NCBI GenBank assembly: GCA_003427395.1
Contig: BFEA01001000.1
Location: 119,119 to 141,295, forward strand
Source: Chara braunii
Lineage: Eukaryota > Streptophyta > Charophyceae > Charales > Characeae
Length of the DNA: 22,177 nt
Reading direction: 5' to 3'
Within the stretch, counting starts at the first letter, position 1, and each line of letters begins with the position of its first letter. Below are positions 1 through 8,365 of this stretch, piece by piece. Made by a program: the position numbers and the translations under genes. The notes below the pieces were generated by a model. It saw nothing but the letters and a program-made list of their open reading frames with translations, searched no databases and was not told the DNA's origin.

Positions 1-633
1 TACCTGAAAACCGACCCTCTGCAACTCCAGGCACACTTGAGTATGGTGTGCAGTATGAGAAGTTGCTGCAGCAAGCTGTCGAGCACATCAAGAAAGCTCA
101 GCAAGCAATGATTGCTTCTGAGAACAAACATCGTCGGCAGTCCTCATTTCAGGTAGGGGAACGTCTGGGTCAAGGCCAGTGAACTAGGACAGGAATTCGA
201 AATCTCTCGTAAACTAATGCCTCAGTATTTTGGTCCCTAGGAAGTCCTGGATATAGTTGGGGATGAGTTGGATGGTCCTTCCTATGTTATCCGCATCCCT
301 GGTCATCTACGCACTCACCCTCTCTTTCATGCCTCAAAGCTTGCACCTTTCAATGAGACAAATCAATTCCCTTCTAGGAGATCAATGCTGCCCCCAACCA
401 TGGATGGTCAAGTGGACATCGACGACATTGTGGATAACAAAGATCTGCCTGTTCCAAAGCCACTGGGTAGAGGAAGACCTCCCAAACCGAAGCGGGAGTA
501 TCGCGTCAGATTCAAGCATCATACGGATCCGAAGGAAGATCGGTGGTTTACCAGGGAGGAACTGATTGACACAGCTCCTCAGGTGGTGGCAGAATATGAG
601 AGGATGTTAAAAGGAAAGGCACCTGCGAAGTAA
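1..633 (+). pseudogene. Ty3/gypsy pol 3' end: integrase C-terminus with chromodomain-like tail
   Basis: This is the last part of a pol polyprotein whose upstream part lies outside the window. From base 3 it reads a helical segment (KKAQQAMIASENKHRR), then FQVGERL, the usual entry to the integrase C-terminal domain; the segment reading PQYFGP followed by EVLDIVGDE is the GPF/Y-type region. From about residue 165 a basic linker (GRGRPPKPKREY) leads into YRVRFKHHTDPKEDRW, a chromodomain-like fold typical of chromoviruses, which is thought to steer integration into chromatin. Two lesions are visible: a likely 2-base loss near 166-169 (the W of an expected L-W-V-K is missing) and TAG at 238-240 where Trp is expected. 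The frame then runs to TAA at 631-633. The polypurine tract follows 25 bases later, so this is the true pol end. Family call is strong; host species is inferred. Confidence 0.85.
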
Positions 634-657
634 GCATCTCAGCGGACTTTCGAAGCT

Positions 658-670
658 AAGGGGGATGGAA
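658..670 (+). other. Polypurine tract
   Basis: AAGGGGGATGGAA lies directly before TGTGAGG. A purine run ending at a TG is the usual primer site for plus-strand synthesis and fixes the 5' edge of the 3' LTR at 671. Confidence 0.75.
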
Positions 671-1675
671 TGTGAGGATTGAGCCCTCAAGAAGGGGCCT
701 TGCCATGATGTACGTGTTTTGGGCTAAGGCCCCAGAAAGCCTCGTGCCCGCCCTAAGTGAAGACGGGCCAGCAAATCAACAAAGAGCCCTCTGTGCAAAC
801 ATTTCACGAAGTGGGGTCCATACAATTGCAGCACGCTAGTTGGTTGGAGTGCACCGAGTATCGGAGCTCTGCAAATGCAAAAATCCCAGGGCCCCAGAGT
901 TGGTTAGGCCCTGGGCACATAAACGTGAGGCCGACAATGCATGCTGGATATAGAGGCCGAAAATGCCAATGAGAAACCGGTCCACTATTTGAATCTGGCC
1001 GCAGACCTTGATGAAAGAGGGGCAACTGCATCTCCTGGGCCCCAACCGCATTGGGCCTGGGTACAGGTACGGGGGCCCAGGCGCTGGCTCAAGGGAGGCT
1101 GCCCACACGCAACACTAGCATATAGGCAGGGAGGGCGAGTGGGCAGGGATCTTGGTCAATGCAGGCATTGAGGGCACGCTGCTGCATTGTAGCGCTGCAC
1201 TTGCACTGTGGCTGAGAGAGGCAGGCTAGCGCTAAGCGGTAGAGTGCAGCCTGGGCGCAGGGCGCTGGCGGCCATAGCCGGGCTGCCTGTGGGCGCAGAG
1301 GAGGTGAAGGGCGAAGGTGGTTCTACGGAGGTGAAGGGCGCTGTGTGGGATAACAAGGGAGACTGAGGGTGAAGAGAGAGACGTACCTGGTGGAGAGGGA
1401 GGTCGGCATTGGTGTTGACGTCATCACTCGCTGGTCGTCAAGTTGTCTGGTTGCTTTCATGTTGTAGTTGTAGTATTAGGCTGTAGAGTAGATAGGGCGC
1501 CAGGCGCCATTCAAGAGAGAGAGCTACATTGGGTTATGCTGTTGGTGTTGCCCGATTGGGCTTGGACATTGACTCACGATTCTTCTGTGTCGTTCTCAAA
1601 TGGATGGTTACTCGGTTCCATTGTGCTATCTGCTCTTGCTTTGACTACTTTGACTTCAGTGTGATTTTGCAATCT
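671..1675 (+). repeat. LTR, 3' LTR of the first element and probable 5' LTR of element A
   Basis: It begins TGTGAGGATTG right after the polypurine tract. The right edge is approximate: landmarks shared with the LTR at 6220-7249 occur in the same order (GGCGCTGG before CCATAG; GGCGCCA followed by a GAGAGA run; GTTGCCC; GCTATCT), and the other LTR ends about 1.03 kb from its start, which places this end near 1675. No convincing primer binding site follows. Only one LTR length fits between the first pol and the gag of element A, so the two elements seem to share it. It carries three strong inverted repeats (694-733, 885-915, 1035-1080). Confidence 0.6.
694..1080. repeat. Three GGCC-rich inverted repeats in the LTR
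   Basis: Perfect arms: GGGGCCTT 694-701 with AAGGCCCC 726-733; CCCAGGGCC 885-893 with GGCCCTGGG 907-915; CTGGGCCCC 1035-1043 with GGGGCCCAG 1072-1080. They lie in the left half of the LTR, where U3 regulatory DNA is expected. The LTR at 6220 has similar ones. Confidence 0.75.
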
Positions 1676-2196
1676 GGATTTTTGTGCTTCGTCCACATTC
1701 ATGTTCCTTGCAAATTCTACCTTTTCGGGAAATTCCTCTTGCCGTTATACTCTCACCTAAATAATTCCGAATTTTTTTTGGTATTTCGGAATTTTCTGGA
1801 CTTGCGGAAATTGGTATCTTTTTGTTGATGTTTTCGCAGTTCAAATACTCCCATCATCTCCATTTGATATTTGATTCATTTGCAGTCTGAAATTCAAAAA
1901 TTTTGCTTTTTTTTCGAACTAACTGCTGAGGGGATCCTTGGGGGGCCACCGAACTTGCAAATTCGAAATTTTCTCTTTTTTCTCGGAATTTTTGCAAAAG
2001 TTCCAATTTATTTTTTATTATTATTATCTTTTTGATTAGTGGCTCCATATTTGGGCGACCCATTCGATTGCCCACTCCCCTTTCTCTCCACCCCAACTCT
2101 TCATCCCTTCTCCGTTGTTCTTAACTGCCCATTTACCGGCAGCTGCAGACTTGGTAAGTCCTCACTTCAGCAGGCCACGTCAGGGACCCACAGCGC
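1676..2196 (+). other. T-rich untranslated leader of element A
   Basis: This stretch has no gene. It is rich in T runs and in motifs such as GGTATTTCGGAATTTTCTGG and CGGAATTTTTGC, which resemble the leader repeats of element C at 7393-7584. Close to the gag start there is a single CCACGTCA box (2175-2182), the same box that is amplified in element C. It most likely is the 5' untranslated region between LTR and gag. Confidence 0.55.
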
Positions 2197-3693
2197 ATGA
2201 CCATACTTACTCGCTCACAGAGAGCAGCGATGGATCAGAAAGCAGGCGAGTCTGACGAGGCCTATAAGGCACGGTTGGCAGCCATCATAGCCGAAACCAA
2301 GCAACGAGCAGAGGCAGCAGCAGCAGCACGGAAGAAGAGAGAAGCAGAAGCAGAGAGACTGCATCTTCTGGCCGAAGAACAGCGACAGAAGCACGTGGCA
2401 GCAGCAGCCAAGGCCGCCGATGAAAAACGCGTGCGGCGACGAGAAGTCATATTCAGGGAGGAGAATGCATTACACGCACAGGCCAAGGACTGGCAGAGGG
2501 AGGCCGAGAACAGAGAATCCGTTGACTACGGGATCAGAGTAGCTCAGCTGCTCAACCGCGTCACGGACCTTCTTGCTACTTGTATCGCGCAGCAGGAGGA
2601 CATCCACTCTCTCGACCACACCAACAAGGCGCTACAATAGTCGACGGACCAGATGCTCAAGCGCATACAGCAGCTGGAGCAGCAGGTGCTACCGCCAACA
2701 AGGCGCTACAATAGTCGACGGACCAGATGCTCCAACCTCGTCGACCGCGTCAATGTCTTGGAGATAAACGTGGGAACACTTAAGACTGGGGCACAGCAGC
2801 TGCAACAGCCGGCCCTAGCGCAACGACACGCGAAACTATTGCCAAGTTCGATGGGCTCCCGATCTTCTGTGACGCATCGAAGACCGACCCCATCCAATGG
2901 TGGCGCCAGTTTGAGCTCAAGCTGGATATCCACCACGTCATCGACGCAAATCGGCATGCATATTTGTACTCCCGCTCGGGAGGCGCGTGTCAGGCATGGT
3001 TGGACAACATGTTGTCCGCACATGCATGTACAGTCACCAAGTTACACAAATACATCACCTGGGCAGATCTCACGGCGGCATGGAAGAAGCGTTTCCAAGT
3101 AGAACCGCCCGAGCACCAGGCGATGGACAAGCTGCTGACGTTTCCGGAGAACATCATCAACGACTGGCAAGCACGCCCAAGTTGCCGATGAACTTCGACG
3201 ACATCAAGCTTTACTTCATAAAGAGGTCGTGCCCAGCATTGCAAAATGCGTTAACTCAGGTTGCCGAGAACCTCAACACAAGTGAGGAACTCTTCAACAA
3301 GGCCGCGCAGATCATTGTGACGAACTTGGCAGCCAGGAATACGGGCCACTCGTCGACTGTCGGCCAGGGCGCGAATCAGCATCGACCGAAAGCGGTCGTG
3401 GTAGCAGCAGCAACGCCTAGCGACCCTTCAATTTTACACGAGGCTGTTTCGTTTGACGAGGGAGACAGACTCGCAGCTGCCTAGAATGGTGGCCGCCCCG
3501 GCAAAGGACTAGGACAAACACCACTACTTCTGGGCTCGGGCAAGCAGCTCAAGAGCAACGACCTTGGACAGCGTTTGGTCTGACGGAACGCGGATGTCGC
3601 GTCCGCACCAAGTACCGCTATTGTTTGTGGTGCAACAACTCAGCACATGAGACAGCGAGCTGTCCCACAAAGGCCAAGGGTACCGCCCAGTCG
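2197..3693 (+). pseudogene. Element A gag (coiled-coil N-terminus, capsid, zinc knuckle), broken
   Basis: Gag packages the element RNA in cytoplasmic particles. ATG at 2197 opens a 147-codon frame that is highly charged and Ala/Glu/Arg/Gln-rich, a long coiled coil, ending at TAG 2638-2640; the same frame resumes with coiled-coil sequence to about 2825. A shift leads into the capsid segment (FDGLPIFCDASKTDPIQWW, then ITWADLTAAWKKRF, ending near 3175), another shift near 3175 into FDDIKLYFIKRSCPAL to TAG 3482-3484, and a third frame holds the nucleocapsid zinc knuckle, CLWCNNSAHETASC, which fits C-X2-C-X4-H-X4-C (3622-3663). The capsid aligns with the gag of element C (WEDLTKEWKKRF). Pol follows in a different frame. 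At least three frameshifts and two stops make it a pseudogene. Confidence 0.85.
2621..2732 (+). repeat. 38-bp direct repeat from a tandem duplication inside gag
   Basis: The 38 bases starting CCAACAAGGCGCTACAATAG occur at 2621-2658 and again at 2695-2732, identical and 74 bases apart. Both carry the same TAG, which is in frame only in the first copy. The duplication sits in the coiled-coil part. Confidence 0.9.
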
Positions 3694-3698
3694 GGAAA

Positions 3699-4520
3699 GT
3701 GAGCACCGCCGAGAGTGTTGCAACGGCACTCTCGACGCCTACAAAACCGGTTATTGTACGAGTAACCTCCCTCGGTTCCGGGGCACATGCGGACATCGTA
3801 AGTCCTCCCACTCTTCATTCTTTTGAGGACTATGCTGCCCGGCTCGTACCTTCGCTGAATTTACGAGCCCAAGGACAGGATGTATGTGCGGTCTCTTCTC
3901 CGTTCGGAAGCAGCGGCATTGATTCGTCTTCAAGTGGACCTTCACCGGATTCGGCGCGTGCGTTCAACATAGAGGACTTGGACCCGTTGACGCCCGAGGA
4001 TTTTGCATGGCTTCCTCTCCCTTCCACCGGCTGCTTACCGGAGCCGCAATGCGCAGCTCATAGCGCTCATCTCCATACATACCTAGCCTTCTATGCACCA
4101 CCAACTTCGCCGACGGAGGACGAAGTCGCAGTGGGGGACATTCTTGCGTATGTGAGCAAGGTGGCCCGCGAGTTTCGCACGCACCGGTACGACGACAACA
4201 ACGCAGTGCTCCTTTATGTCCGCATCCAAATCGGGCAAGCGTCCTGCAGCGCTTTGCTGGATAGCGGCGAGACTCGCAATTTCATTAACCAGTCCTTCAT
4301 GCAAAGGGCCGGCCTGGACGGAAGAACGCAACAACTCCTTGATCGCTACATCGAAGCCGTCCCGGTTTATTTCGCACCTCATGCATGCGAACCGGTGATG
4401 TTTGACGTCTTGGACACAGACTTCGACATCATTCTGGGGATGCCTTGGCTTGCAAGTGCAGATCACACGGTCAACTTCCATCGGCGGACACTTACGGTTC
4501 GCGACGCGTTTGGCGCCTAA
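3699..4520 (+). pseudogene. Element A pol: aspartic protease (retropepsin) region
   Basis: This is the start of pol, in a frame different from the zinc knuckle, so expression of the intact ancestor needed frameshifting or some other bypass. The first 150 or so residues are a low-complexity Ser/Pro/Asp-rich linker. The protease core starts near residue 168: VRIQIGQASCSALLDSGETR holds the catalytic D-S-G at 188-190, with Glu where gypsy proteases usually have Ala or Thr. About 55 residues on, DTDFDIILGMPWL is the typical I-L-G-M-x-W-L element that ends retropepsin domains. The protease normally cuts Gag and Pol inside the particle. TAA at 4518-4520 stops the frame, but the same frame continues open into reverse transcriptase, so this is a single nonsense lesion. 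Confidence 0.85.
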
Positions 4521-5492
4521 GTACCATGTACTATTCCTCTCCCGCACCCTTCGATCCGGTGCCAAGTTGTAACAGCCAAATCTTTTCGGGCCACTTGCGC
4601 TTACGAGCGGACCGGCGAGATAGGCTTATGTTTTCTTCGAACCGTCGTGGTAGCCGAATCTCAACCCACAGACTTGTCTTCAGACCCCCGGGTGGTGCGA
4701 TTGCTCGACGAATTCGCCGACGTCTTCGAGGCACCTACCGGCGCGGTGCCGAATCGACCGATCTCACACGAGATCATTCTCGAGGCCGGTGTCGTGCCGC
4801 CGAAAGGTTGCATCTATCGCATGAGGGAGGAGGAACTTACAGTACTCCGCGCGCAGCTCGACGACTTGTTGGACAAAGGCTGGATCCGGCCCAGCAGCTC
4901 ACCCTATGGTGCGTCCGTTCTCTTCGTTCGAAAGAAGAACAAGGACCTTCGCCTATGCATCGATTACCGCAAGCTCAACGCGCAAACCGTCAAGAACGCA
5001 GGACCTCTTCCTCGTATTGACGACCTTCTGAAGCGCTTGGGCGGCGCGAAAATTTTTTCCAAACTGGATTTGAAGTCGGGATATCATCAAATCTCGATTC
5101 GGTCGCAAGATCGCTACAAGACCACATTCAAGACACGGTACTGGCACTTCGAGTGGGTCGTCATGCCTTTTGGACTCACCAACGCCCTGACGACTTTTCA
5201 AGCGGCGATGACCAACGAGTTCCATGCAATGCTGGACCGGTTCGTGCTGGTCTACTTGGACGACATCCTCGTCTATAGCCGGACCTTGGAGGAACATCTT
5301 GACCATCTTCGACGAGTGTTGGAGACACTCCGGCGCGCCAAGTTCAAAGCCAACCGCGACAATTGCGAATTCGTACGCCAAGAGTGGGAATACTTCGGCC
5401 ATTTCGTCACTCCACAAGGCATCAGTCCGTTGTCAGACAAGATTCAAGCCGTCCAAGATTGGCCGGAGCCGCGGAACGTCACGGATGTCTGA
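4521..5492 (+). pseudogene. Element A pol: reverse transcriptase
   Basis: Same frame as the protease. Counting from base 4647, the RT shows WIRPSSSPYGASVLFVRKK (fingers, 79-97), LCIDYRKLN (103-111), the first catalytic Asp in SKLDLKSGYHQI (D141), FGLTNALTTFQ (175-185; FGLTNAPATFQ is usual) and VYLDDILVYS with the Y-L-D-D box at 203-206, then the thumb. It would copy the element RNA into DNA in cytoplasmic particles. All three catalytic aspartates are present, so the polymerase core itself is well kept. TGA at 5490-5492 falls where Arg is usual before SFLGLA and looks like CGA to TGA. The gene cannot yield a full polyprotein because of this stop, the upstream TAA and a downstream frameshift. 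Confidence 0.93.
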
Positions 5493-6221
5493 TCATTCCT
5501 TGGCCTCGCTGTCTACTACCAACGTTTCATCAGAGGGTACTCGAAGATCGTGGCTCACTTAACCAAAGCTTCAATGCGAGGACCGACCGTTTGATTTCGG
5601 AACGGACGCGCGTGAATCATTCTTGGCCCTCAAGGCCGCATTGCTCTCCGCGGAGGTATTGCGGATATACGACCCGCTATTGCCAACACGTGTCACCACG
5701 GACGCATCCAGCTATGGCATTGGTGCCGTCCTCGAGCAACATGACGGCGTGGACTGGCACCCGGTCGCATACTTCAGCAAGAAAGTGTCGGCCATGCACT
5801 CAATCGATGATGCACGCAAGAAGGAACTTCTCGCTTTCGTCCACACACTCAAGAGGTGGCGGCACTTCCTCCTTGGTCGACGCCAGTTCCGATGGGTAAC
5901 GGACAACAATCCGTTGGTCTTCTACAAGTCTCACGACACCGTCAACAGCACCATCGCCCGTTGGATGGCCTTCATCGACCAATTCGACTTCTTTCCCGAT
6001 CACATTCCAGGGAAGTCAAACCATTTTGCGGATGCTCTTTCACGGCATCTGGACCACTGCACCGCGGTCTAATCAACGTTCGAGATCGAGGATGACTTGC
6101 GGGATAGTTTCATCCGCGGCTATCAAGTCGACCCTGAGTTTCGCGACAAGTACGCAAATTGTTTCTCTCCCAATCCGGCGCCTTCGCACTATCGGATCCA
6201 AGAGGGATATGTGGCGTACTG
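5493..6221 (+). pseudogene. Element A pol: connection and RNase H, cut off before integrase
   Basis: The RT frame continues past the TGA with SFLGLAVYYQRFIRGY, then shifts between about 5575 and 5590. The RNase H domain follows in the new frame (PFDFGTDARESF, then TTDASSYGIGAVLEQ). Counting from 5623 the catalytic set is visible: D27, E68, D94 and D137 in NHFADALSRH. RNase H degrades the RNA strand during reverse transcription. TAA at 6070-6072 interrupts it, but the frame goes on (FEIEDDLRDSFIRGY to GYVAY), the spacer that normally precedes the integrase zinc finger. Homology ends abruptly near 6220, where the LTR of element C starts. The integrase of element A is absent from the window. Confidence 0.88.
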
Positions 6222-6229
6222 CATAGCCA

Positions 6230-6419
6230 CATGGGCCTGCAGGGCCTGTCCCGCATTCTCAGCCTAAAAACCTAGAAAATAGGGCTTACAGGCCCCATGT
6301 CGTTTCAGCCTGAAACTGAAAACGAGGGCCTGCTGGCCCTATTTCGTTTTCAGCCTATAACAGGGCCTTTCAGCCCTGAGGCTTTTCAGCCTGAAACGGA
6401 GGGCCACTTTCGGGCCCTC
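6230..6419. repeat. Chain of five inverted repeats at the LTR left end
   Basis: Arms: CATGGGCCTG 6230-6239 with CAGGCCCCATG 6289-6299 (one extra C); GTTTCAG 6302-6308 with CTGAAAC 6310-6316; a stem of about 15 bp, 6316-6353, with AGGGCC/GGCCCT around loop TGCT and an outer CTGAAAACG/CGTTTTCAG; CAGGGC 6361-6366 with GCCCTG 6373-6378; GAGGGCC 6399-6405 with GGCCCTC 6413-6419. Confidence 0.8.
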
Positions 6420-6651
6420 GTAAGATCGACCTACCCTAAGACTCGGGCACAAAAACAGGGTCTCGGGAACAAGCCATCTTTAGCCTGTTCCCACGACAGC
6501 CTCAAGCAGGAGCTGCAGCGGCAGCCCCTGACTCCCTGCGGCATTGGCAAAATCAGCCTCCTGGACTGCCTCGCCCTGCAGTCAGGAGGCAGGCCGTGTA
6601 GTACATAGGAAGTCCCATGCACTTCACGGGTAGGTAGTTGGACAATAGGCA

Positions 6652-6780
6652 CGAGTAGTCTTCAGGATTCGGCCGCAACACTCGGGAGGAGCGCTGCAGG
6701 AGGTAGCTTAGCGCTAGCAGTAGTCTTCAGCGTTGGGCGCTAGTAGCCATAGCGGTAGTCTTCAGCGCTGGGCGCTAGTA
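6652..6780 (+). repeat. Direct repeats TAGTCTTCAG..GGGCGCTAGTAG in the LTR
   Basis: TAGTCTTCAGCGTTGGGCGC at 6721 recurs with one change at 6756, 35 bases apart; a shorter relative (TAGTCTTCAGGATTCGG) lies near 6655. The GGCGCT..CCATAG part has a counterpart near 1262-1278. Confidence 0.7.
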
Positions 6781-6910
6781 GGTGGTAGTGGTAGTGTGGG
6801 AGAGAGATGGCTGGCGGAGGCCAACGAGACTTACCTGTGGCGCTATAGCTCCAGCTCCAGCTTCGAGGTACCTGCATCAAGGCGCCAACTTCACAGGTTA
6901 GTACCGGACT

Positions 6911-6931
6911 GAGAGAGAGAGAGAGAGAGAG
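6911..6931 (+). repeat. GA microsatellite
   Basis: About ten GA units lie inside the LTR; a shorter GA run is at the matching place near 1515 in the other LTR. Confidence 0.9.
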
Positions 6932-7252
6932 TTCTTCTTCTTCCTCTTCGAAGTCCACCATCTCTTCTTCCCCTCTCACCATCTGACTTCTCAGTATCAG
7001 CGGACTACTACAGAGAGAGAGCGTTGCCCCTCTTCTTCGTCTGTGTATGGTTCGGGGCCGGCGCATTCTTCCTGTGTCAGCGCCAGACCCCTTCACACCA
7101 TGGGGATGATGATGATGATGTATGTTCTAGGCTGCATTGCAATATTGATTGTTCGGATAATTGGTATCTAAGTTTTCCGCTGCGCTATCTTGTACTTTGT
7201 ATTGAGAGGTCGGTTCTTGTTCTGGTCTGCACCGTTACAGTATGCAACACTT

Positions 7253-7264
7253 TGGTATCGGAGC
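7253..7264 (+). other. Primer binding site, tRNA-iMet type
   Basis: TGGTATCGGAGC differs at one base from TGGTATCAGAGC, the common plant retrotransposon site that pairs with the 3' end of initiator tRNA-Met. It lies three bases after an LTR ending in CA, the expected place for the minus-strand primer. Confidence 0.8.
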
Positions 7265-7314
7265 GGACCTCTCATTCAGAGGACCCGCTCAATCAAGTAG
7301 CCAGCTTGCTTGAT
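7261..7314. repeat. Two hairpins overlapping and following the primer binding site
   Basis: GAGCGG and CCTCT (7261-7272) pair with AGAGG and CCGCTC (7278-7290), an 11-bp stem with small bulges and loop CATTC. ATCAAG 7292-7297 pairs with CTTGAT 7309-7314. Such structures next to the primer site often guide priming or packaging; that role here is inferred. Confidence 0.65.
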
Positions 7315-7392
7315 CTATTGATTACTCATTAGTAAATCAAGTAGAACTTCGTCAAATCTCTGAATTTTTTTTTCTTTTCTCGCAACAACTAT

Positions 7393-7584
7393 CTGAAAAT
7401 TTCTGATATTCGCATTTCGTTTTACCTGAAAATTTCTGATATTGGTATTTCGTTTTTACGTAACAAATATCTGAAAATTTATGATAAATCGCATTTCGTT
7501 TTGTCTGAAAATTCCCGATAGTAGCATTTCGTTTCTCTGATATTTTGCATACATAGCTGAAAATTTCTGATGTTAGTATTTTCT
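7393..7584 (+). repeat. Five tandem copies of CTGAAAATTTCTGATATT-GCATTTCGTTTT type
   Basis: Copies start at 7393, 7426, 7471, 7505 and 7557. Each begins CTGAAAATT (or CTGAAAATTC) and the first four continue to GCATTTCGTTT or GGTATTTCGTTT. Period is irregular (33 to 52 bases). Confidence 0.8.
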
Positions 7585-7860
7585 AGGCATATTGGGATAA
7601 CGATAGAAGTGGTCATATTCTCGGAAACCGGAATTATTCTTTTCTGAAAATCGAATTTCCATTCTATCTCGCAAATTTTCTTTTGAAAACCGAAATCTTG
7701 CGAAGCCTACCAACATTTCTTTAGGCATGTTCGGAGGTTGCCATATTCTCAGAAACTGAATTTCGTTCTTTTCTGGAAATCGCATCTCTACGCTATTTCG
7801 TAAATATTTTTTTTTTCAAGATCGCATTTTGTGAAAACCGAAACTTGGCGGAACCTAGCC
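7585..7860 (+). repeat. Two diverged tandem copies of a 138-bp unit
   Basis: AGGCAT starts at 7585 and 7723. Both copies run through CATATTCTC-GAAAC, TTCTTTTCTG-AAATCG, CTAT-TCG-AAAT and GAAAACCGAAA-CTTG to the related GCGAAGCCTA and GCGGAACCTA. Divergence is considerable, so the duplication is old. Confidence 0.75.
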
Positions 7861-8076
7861 TAGATCTCGTTCATTGTACTCCTTTGACATGTCTCACTCA
7901 TAACAGATCAACAGATATACAAAAAAAAAAGAAAAAAAAAAAAGAGTAGTCCTCTTTTATTTTTTATTTTTTATTTTATATGTTGATTAGGGCCGGGAGG
8001 AAAGTATTGTTGGGTTGGTTCCCTACCTGCGTTTTCCCTCCCCACCCACCCTTTGCATGCATTTCCGAGTTGGTAC

Positions 8077-8365
8077 AGTGCCACGTCAGCAGTGTCGCGT
8101 CAGCAACAGTGCCACGTCAGCAACAGTGCCACGTCAGCAGTGCCACGTAAGCAACAGTGCCACGTCAGCAGTGCCACATAAGCAACAGTGCCACGTCAGC
8201 AGTGCCACATAAGCAACAGTGCCACGTCAGCAGTGCCACATAAGCAACAGTGCCACATCAGCAGTGCCACGTCAGCAGAGCCACGTCAGCAGTGCCACGT
8301 CGGTCACAGTGCCACGTAAGCAACAGTGCCACGTCACAATGCCACGTCAGCAGTGCCCCGCCACC
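8077..8365 (+). repeat. 19-unit minisatellite of AGTGCCACGTCAGC(AAC), ending at the gag ATG
   Basis: The array has about 19 units alternating between 14 bases (AGTGCCACGTCAGC) and 17 bases (the same plus AAC), in part a 31-base dimer. Ten units keep CCACGTCA exactly; others carry CCACGTAA, CCACATAA, CCACATCA or similar. The last unit (AGTGCCCCGCCACC) runs straight into the gag ATG, giving a good Kozak context. CCACGTCA read on the other strand is TGACGTGG, the hybrid C/G-box bound by plant bZIP factors. Element A has one such box 15 bases before its gag. The array reads open in one frame but its protein would be plain repeat. Confidence 0.9.

Larger units (their letters stand above)
6220..7249 (+). 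repeat. 5' LTR of element C
   Basis: The right edge is firm: ...TATGCAACA ends at 7249, three bases before a tRNA-iMet type primer binding site. The left edge is set where pol homology of element A ends; a TG stands at 6220-6221. The resulting 1.03 kb contains GGCC-rich hairpins (6230-6419), short direct repeats (6652-6780), GGCGCCA and a GA run, in the same order as in the LTR at 671. No matching 3' LTR is seen in the window, so no target duplication can be tested. Confidence 0.65.
7315..8076 (+). other. Leader of element C, AT-rich and built of tandem repeats
   Basis: No gene is seen. The leader holds two repeat families (7393-7584 and 7585-7860), then A-rich and T-rich simple sequence (about 7919-7981), then ordinary sequence up to the minisatellite. 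It resembles the shorter leader of element A in its GGTATTTCG and GAAATTTTCTG motifs. Confidence 0.6.

Noticed and set aside
2262-2486. Minus-strand frame rich in Ala/Cys/Ser opposite gag
   Set aside because: It is the antisense shadow of the Ala/Glu/Arg-rich coiled coil.
4083-4565. 160-codon minus-strand frame opposite the protease
   Set aside because: It overlaps well-supported protease sequence on the other strand and has no motif.
4953-5417. 154-codon minus-strand frame opposite reverse transcriptase
   Set aside because: It is antisense to the conserved RT motifs, including Y-L-D-D.
8077-8365. CRISPR-like regular repeats
   Set aside because: Units are contiguous without unique spacers, the context is eukaryotic, and no cas genes are present; it is a minisatellite.
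8219-8365. Coding extension of gag through the minisatellite
   Set aside because: The open frame is a by-product of stop-free repeat units and starts at GTG; the good Kozak ATG at 8366 begins real gag similarity.
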